DNA of 8,737 nucleotides from Prevotellaceae bacterium (lineage in GTDB: Bacteria > Bacteroidota > Bacteroidia > Bacteroidales > UBA932). Positions 7,701-8,737 of the stretch are shown here, piece after piece. The stretch covers positions 1 to 8,737 of the forward strand of contig JAITHX010000041.1 of NCBI GenBank assembly GCA_031279735.1, in the 5' to 3' direction. The position numbers and the translations under genes are program-made. Each line of letters begins with the position of its first letter. Position 1 is the first letter of the stretch. A model generated the notes under the pieces. The model saw only the letters and a program-made list of their open reading frames with translations, was not told the origin of the DNA and did not search any database.

Positions 7701-8194
7701 TCTCTCTCGAAGATGCGATAGCGGAAAGGACCTTCGCCGCTTTCGACTTTGACCTTCGCCGAGGTTTCGCCGGGCTTGCAGCGGGTATAAACGGCTTGAG
7801 TTATCTTCAAGTCGTATCTGGTCAAAAAGAGTTTCAGCGCATCGACCGGCGGGTCTATCTGCCTTCCTCCGCACAGGATTCTGGAGTGAATGATATTGTA
7901 GGGACCGCCCACAGGAATGTTCCTGAGCAGCGAGACGCCTTTCGCCGTTCTTGCCACCGTCATCATGGTAAAAGGGTTTATAAGGGTATATACGTTATCG
8001 GACAAGTCGATGCTGGTCGAATCGCCGTCGGTCTTGAAAAGTACTTCAATGTCAACTTTTCCTTTTTTGTCGCACATGGAACCCGTGATTTTGAGTTCGA
8101 ATCGGGGATTGCCGCAATTTCCCTGAGCTTGTATTCTTCCGCCCGCAAAAAGGACGAAAAATGATAATATTACTAAATATACAACTGACTTCAT
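4760..8194 (-). CDS. Large secreted Ig-like repeat protein with type IX (type B) C-terminal sorting domain
   Basis: The product has 1144 residues from the ATG at 8192-8194. Residues 1-24 form a signal peptide (MKSVVYLVILSFFVLF then GGRIQAQG). Residues 25-220 are beta-rich with paired cysteines and no family I recognise with confidence. Three tandem modules of about 254 residues follow (about 222-980), each made of three Ig-like domains. Residues 985-1062 resemble a putative-Ig (He_PIG) domain, seen in LLPSGMKISSDGDIHGV. Residues 1065-1144 match the gliding motility-associated C-terminal (CHU_C) domain: KMFSPNGDMINDVF, FNRHGLKIFEG, GWDG, PEDVYFYIL and a final LIRNF. Such domains direct type B cargo through the type IX system to the cell surface or medium. 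The likely role is adhesin or surface filament, which is inference; no catalytic motif is seen. An upstream TTG at 8230 is rejected because it lies in the promoter. Confidence 0.92.
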   Translation of the reverse strand: MKSVVYLVILSFFVLFAGGRIQAQGNCGNPRFELKITGSMCDKKGKVDIEVLFKTDGDSTSIDLSDNVYTLINPFTMMTVARTAKGVSLLRNIPVGGPYNIIHSRILCGGRQIDPPVDALKLFLTRYDLKITQAVYTRCKPGETSAKVKVESGEGPFRYRIFERDSLIFETVDPNMEITAHLNTGSDNLKVQVTDTQCNANPAKEAKLTRANDHTGIVSMIQGNANVCAGTPLKLSAKKNPAGGTYKWMKNGTVLSTADNLTVQQASAADAGEYSFSMIFESCPTSFSEKFNVNVTVVPPPATKSARACLSSPAFSLSKYASNTDGHNILTWYDSSKQKLSAAPTVTPGSAATYTYYVTQTDAAKGCESDYATVTVVIDNLPSAVNPDDIFVCGGPGIPSPRLIISNAGNGLSYDLYGSASGGSKIASAVSANDTVRIETQSLVEGNTYYIETGVRDGCVSNSRTPVKITVKKTFILGNSKLCFGDQLALTADYAGTGRISWTKPDNSVFVGSALTVPNATGAEAGKYELKIATGQGCAITEQISVAVTRPAPPVPEKPAYLFRVNEASAPLKAAATQGNTLKWYAPDGTLVLNPSGAPEQSPLPPTDVIGTFTYNVLQDSAGCESAPVSVLATVGEVPDSVAAQDIRICIAEKPSVRIDNTTSNYTYRVYRENALIAQGKGNGNTILLTSNVPILKNTVLTVTVATALDIPSSETSKNYIAFNNLIDSANTSVWICHGSDGKLSAATIENAAYIWRLPDGRTVAEQTAEIFGAMTSDAGLHTLSVALPGCATVEQTINLKVEKPQAPDIPVAELHYCLDDSAANLEAIALVGFRLEWFDSTDVQIIGAPVPSTSVGGTAEYSVRQVSLTNDKCFSDKATVSVVTDSIPSPVYLDPIHICSGDGMMSIVTVPDSRTGCAYRLYPAATGGQPIAEATGEDGHDARIEIREQLDSATTYYLEIENRSGCRAPERTPVDISYIAAYLSPDMLPSYTVDEYYSFRLNTNLPNAEFNLAEGLLPSGMKISSDGDIHGVTYSSEKPATFTVAARGAGCLLRKEYTLRGNMHVPKMFSPNGDMINDVFMPHNKVTIFNRHGLKIFEGDSGWDGARSGKPMPEDVYFYILDYEDEDGRSVQLTGHVTLIRNF
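5257..7531 (-). repeat. Three tandem ~254-residue Ig-like modules within the secreted protein
   Basis: Three landmarks recur in register. The first is a C-x-G start (NVCAGTPLKLSA, KLCFGDQLALTA, WICHGSDGKLSA) at residues 228, 483 and 737. The second is WYD/WYA/WFD at about 332, 584 and 838. The third is an I/V-C opening of the third domain at 393, 650 and 900. Spacing is 250-257 residues. Modules start near bases 7531, 6769 and 6004. The copies are clearly diverged at protein level, so this is an old duplication, not a recent one. Confidence 0.8.
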
Positions 8195-8227
8195 TCCTTT
8201 ACTGCTTTTTGTATAATTCTTCGGGCA

Positions 8228-8259
8228 CAAAAATAGGAGATAATTTTGTTAAAGACCAA
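8228..8259 (-). promoter_or_regulatory. Bacteroidetes-type promoter for the type IX cargo-porP operon
   Basis: On the minus strand TTG (8257-8259) is followed by 21 nt and then TATTTTTG (8228-8235), an exact TAnnTTTG -7 box. The -33 element is only TTG within GTTG rather than the full TTTG. Transcription would start near 8221, giving a leader of about 27 nt to the ATG at 8194. The placement supports that ATG over the TTG at 8230. Confidence 0.72.
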
Positions 8260-8487
8260 CCTTAGAGTGTTAAATTGTGCGAATATTTATAATTTGTTTG
8301 TTCCAAATCATTTACAGAGGCGAAAAGCGGGCGTCTTTCAACAAATTTTAAACAAAATACGTTTAGCCGTCGATGGCGCTGTCGCGCATCAGCGTAAAAA
8401 TAGACATGTTTTCGCGGTTTTTTCATTCAGACTAAAATCAGCTTTTTTTACATTGTTTAACGTCAAACAAGCATTGAATGTTCATTT
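8260..8487. other. AT-rich intergenic stretch with no supported gene
   Basis: Nothing here reads convincingly as a gene. A plus-strand open frame from 8246 runs into the heptamer array and has no recognisable domain. A 14-residue minus-strand frame (8363-8407) also exists without support. Small GC-rich complementarity at 8374-8398 (CGCTG paired with CAGCG) is too short to call. The region may carry upstream control sequence for the type IX operon, but no specific site is seen. Confidence 0.5.
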
Positions 8488-8581
8488 GGGTATGGAGTAT
8501 GGAGTATGGGGTAGGGTATGGGGTAGGGTATAGGGTATGGGGTATTATAGGGTATGGGGTATAGGGTATGGGGTATAGGGT
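8488..8581 (+). repeat. Degenerate G-rich heptamer array (GGGTATA/GGGTATG)
   Basis: About 13 units of a 7-bp motif run through this stretch. They begin as GGGTATG and GAGTATG and become alternating GGGTATA and GGGTATG, with a few phase slips (GGGTAGG and a TATTATA interruption). The plus strand carries runs of three or four G every seven bases. Four G-tracts with 3-4 nt loops occur at 8551-8580, a quadruplex-compatible pattern. It is the inverted partner of the array at 8629-8719. Confidence 0.85.
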
Positions 8582-8737
8582 GCTTCGCCGGATGGGAGGG
8601 ATTCTATTTTCGTCTTTACTGCCGGATGATACCCTATACCCTATACCCTATACCCTATACCCTATACCCTATACCCTATACCCTATACCCTATACCCTAT
8701 ACCCTATACCCCATACCCCATAATATACCGGCGAAGC
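8582..8737. repeat. 10-bp inverted repeat enclosing the C-rich array
   Basis: GCTTCGCCGG (8582-8591) recurs as its exact reverse complement CCGGCGAAGC at 8728-8737, the last ten bases of the window. The pair could be terminal repeats of a small element or part of a larger nested palindrome that continues to the right. GCCGGATG also occurs as a direct repeat at 8587-8594 and 8621-8628, flanking the spacer. Confidence 0.6.
8629..8719 (-). repeat. Perfect heptamer array (ATACCCT)11 plus two variant units
   Basis: Eleven exact copies of ATACCCT fill 8629-8705, followed by two ATACCCC units (8706-8719) and a decayed ATAATAT. It is the inverted counterpart of the G-rich array to its left, separated by a 47-bp spacer (8582-8628). 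The homogeneity of this arm against the degeneracy of the other suggests recent expansion. Copy number is likely to vary between strains and to be error-prone in assembly. Confidence 0.9.

Noticed and set aside
8192..8230. TTG start 12 codons upstream for the large secreted protein
   Set aside because: The TTG lies inside the -7 promoter box, and the ATG at 8194 directly begins a proper signal peptide.
8363..8407. 14-residue minus-strand frame (MSIFTLMRDSAIDG)
   Set aside because: It is too short to distinguish from chance and has no ribosome-binding or conservation evidence.
8246..8533. Plus-strand 95-residue open frame before the heptamer array
   Set aside because: No homology is recognised, its C-terminus is translated repeat (GVWGRVWGRV), and it overlaps the promoter on the other strand.
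8488..8719. Possible CRISPR array or telomere-like repeat
   Set aside because: The unit is only 7 bp, without unique spacers between units, and the two arrays are inverted, so it is a tandem simple repeat and not CRISPR. Telomere function has no support beyond G-richness.

Overview
The window looks like chromosomal DNA from a member of the Bacteroidota, most likely Bacteroidales. The evidence is a protein with a type IX secretion (gliding motility-type) C-terminal sorting domain beside a PorP/SprF-like gene, an rseC-rnfB-rnfC cluster, -7 boxes of the Bacteroidetes type (TAnnTTTG), no clear Shine-Dalgarno sites, and short-period intergenic repeats. The species cannot be named from the sequence.

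Layout, left to right. The 3' part of a Sel1-repeat gene on the + strand (1-710) enters from outside the window. It converges on a minus-strand Rnf cluster, and a strong hairpin (724-761) lies between the two stop codons. Read in the minus direction, the cluster is rseC (3446-3009), rnfB (3009-2143) and rnfC (2126-789). The genes overlap by 1 nt or are 16 nt apart, so they form one transcription unit. It stops at rnfC: no rnfD, rnfG, rnfE or rnfA follows here, so a complete Rnf pump needs membrane subunits encoded elsewhere. Upstream of rseC, 3447-3770 holds a probable promoter box and two inverted short-tandem-array elements.

The second minus-strand unit is a two-gene type IX secretion operon. 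A 1144-residue secreted Ig-like repeat protein (8194-4760) is followed 35 bp later by a PorP/SprF-like outer-membrane partner (4724-3771). A good Bacteroidetes promoter (8228-8259) fixes the start of the large gene at the ATG at 8194. The large protein carries three tandem modules of about 254 residues, a putative-Ig (He_PIG-like) domain and a type B C-terminal sorting domain. It is probably exported to the cell surface by the type IX system with help from its neighbour.

The right end (8260-8737) has no supported gene. It holds a pair of inverted heptamer arrays, (GGGTATA-like)n and (ATACCCT)11, around a 47-bp spacer, plus a 10-bp inverted repeat whose right copy ends exactly at the window edge. 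Gene content is ordinary for the group. The most unusual material is the intergenic repeat structure, the truncated Rnf cluster and the cysteine pattern of the secreted protein's modules.
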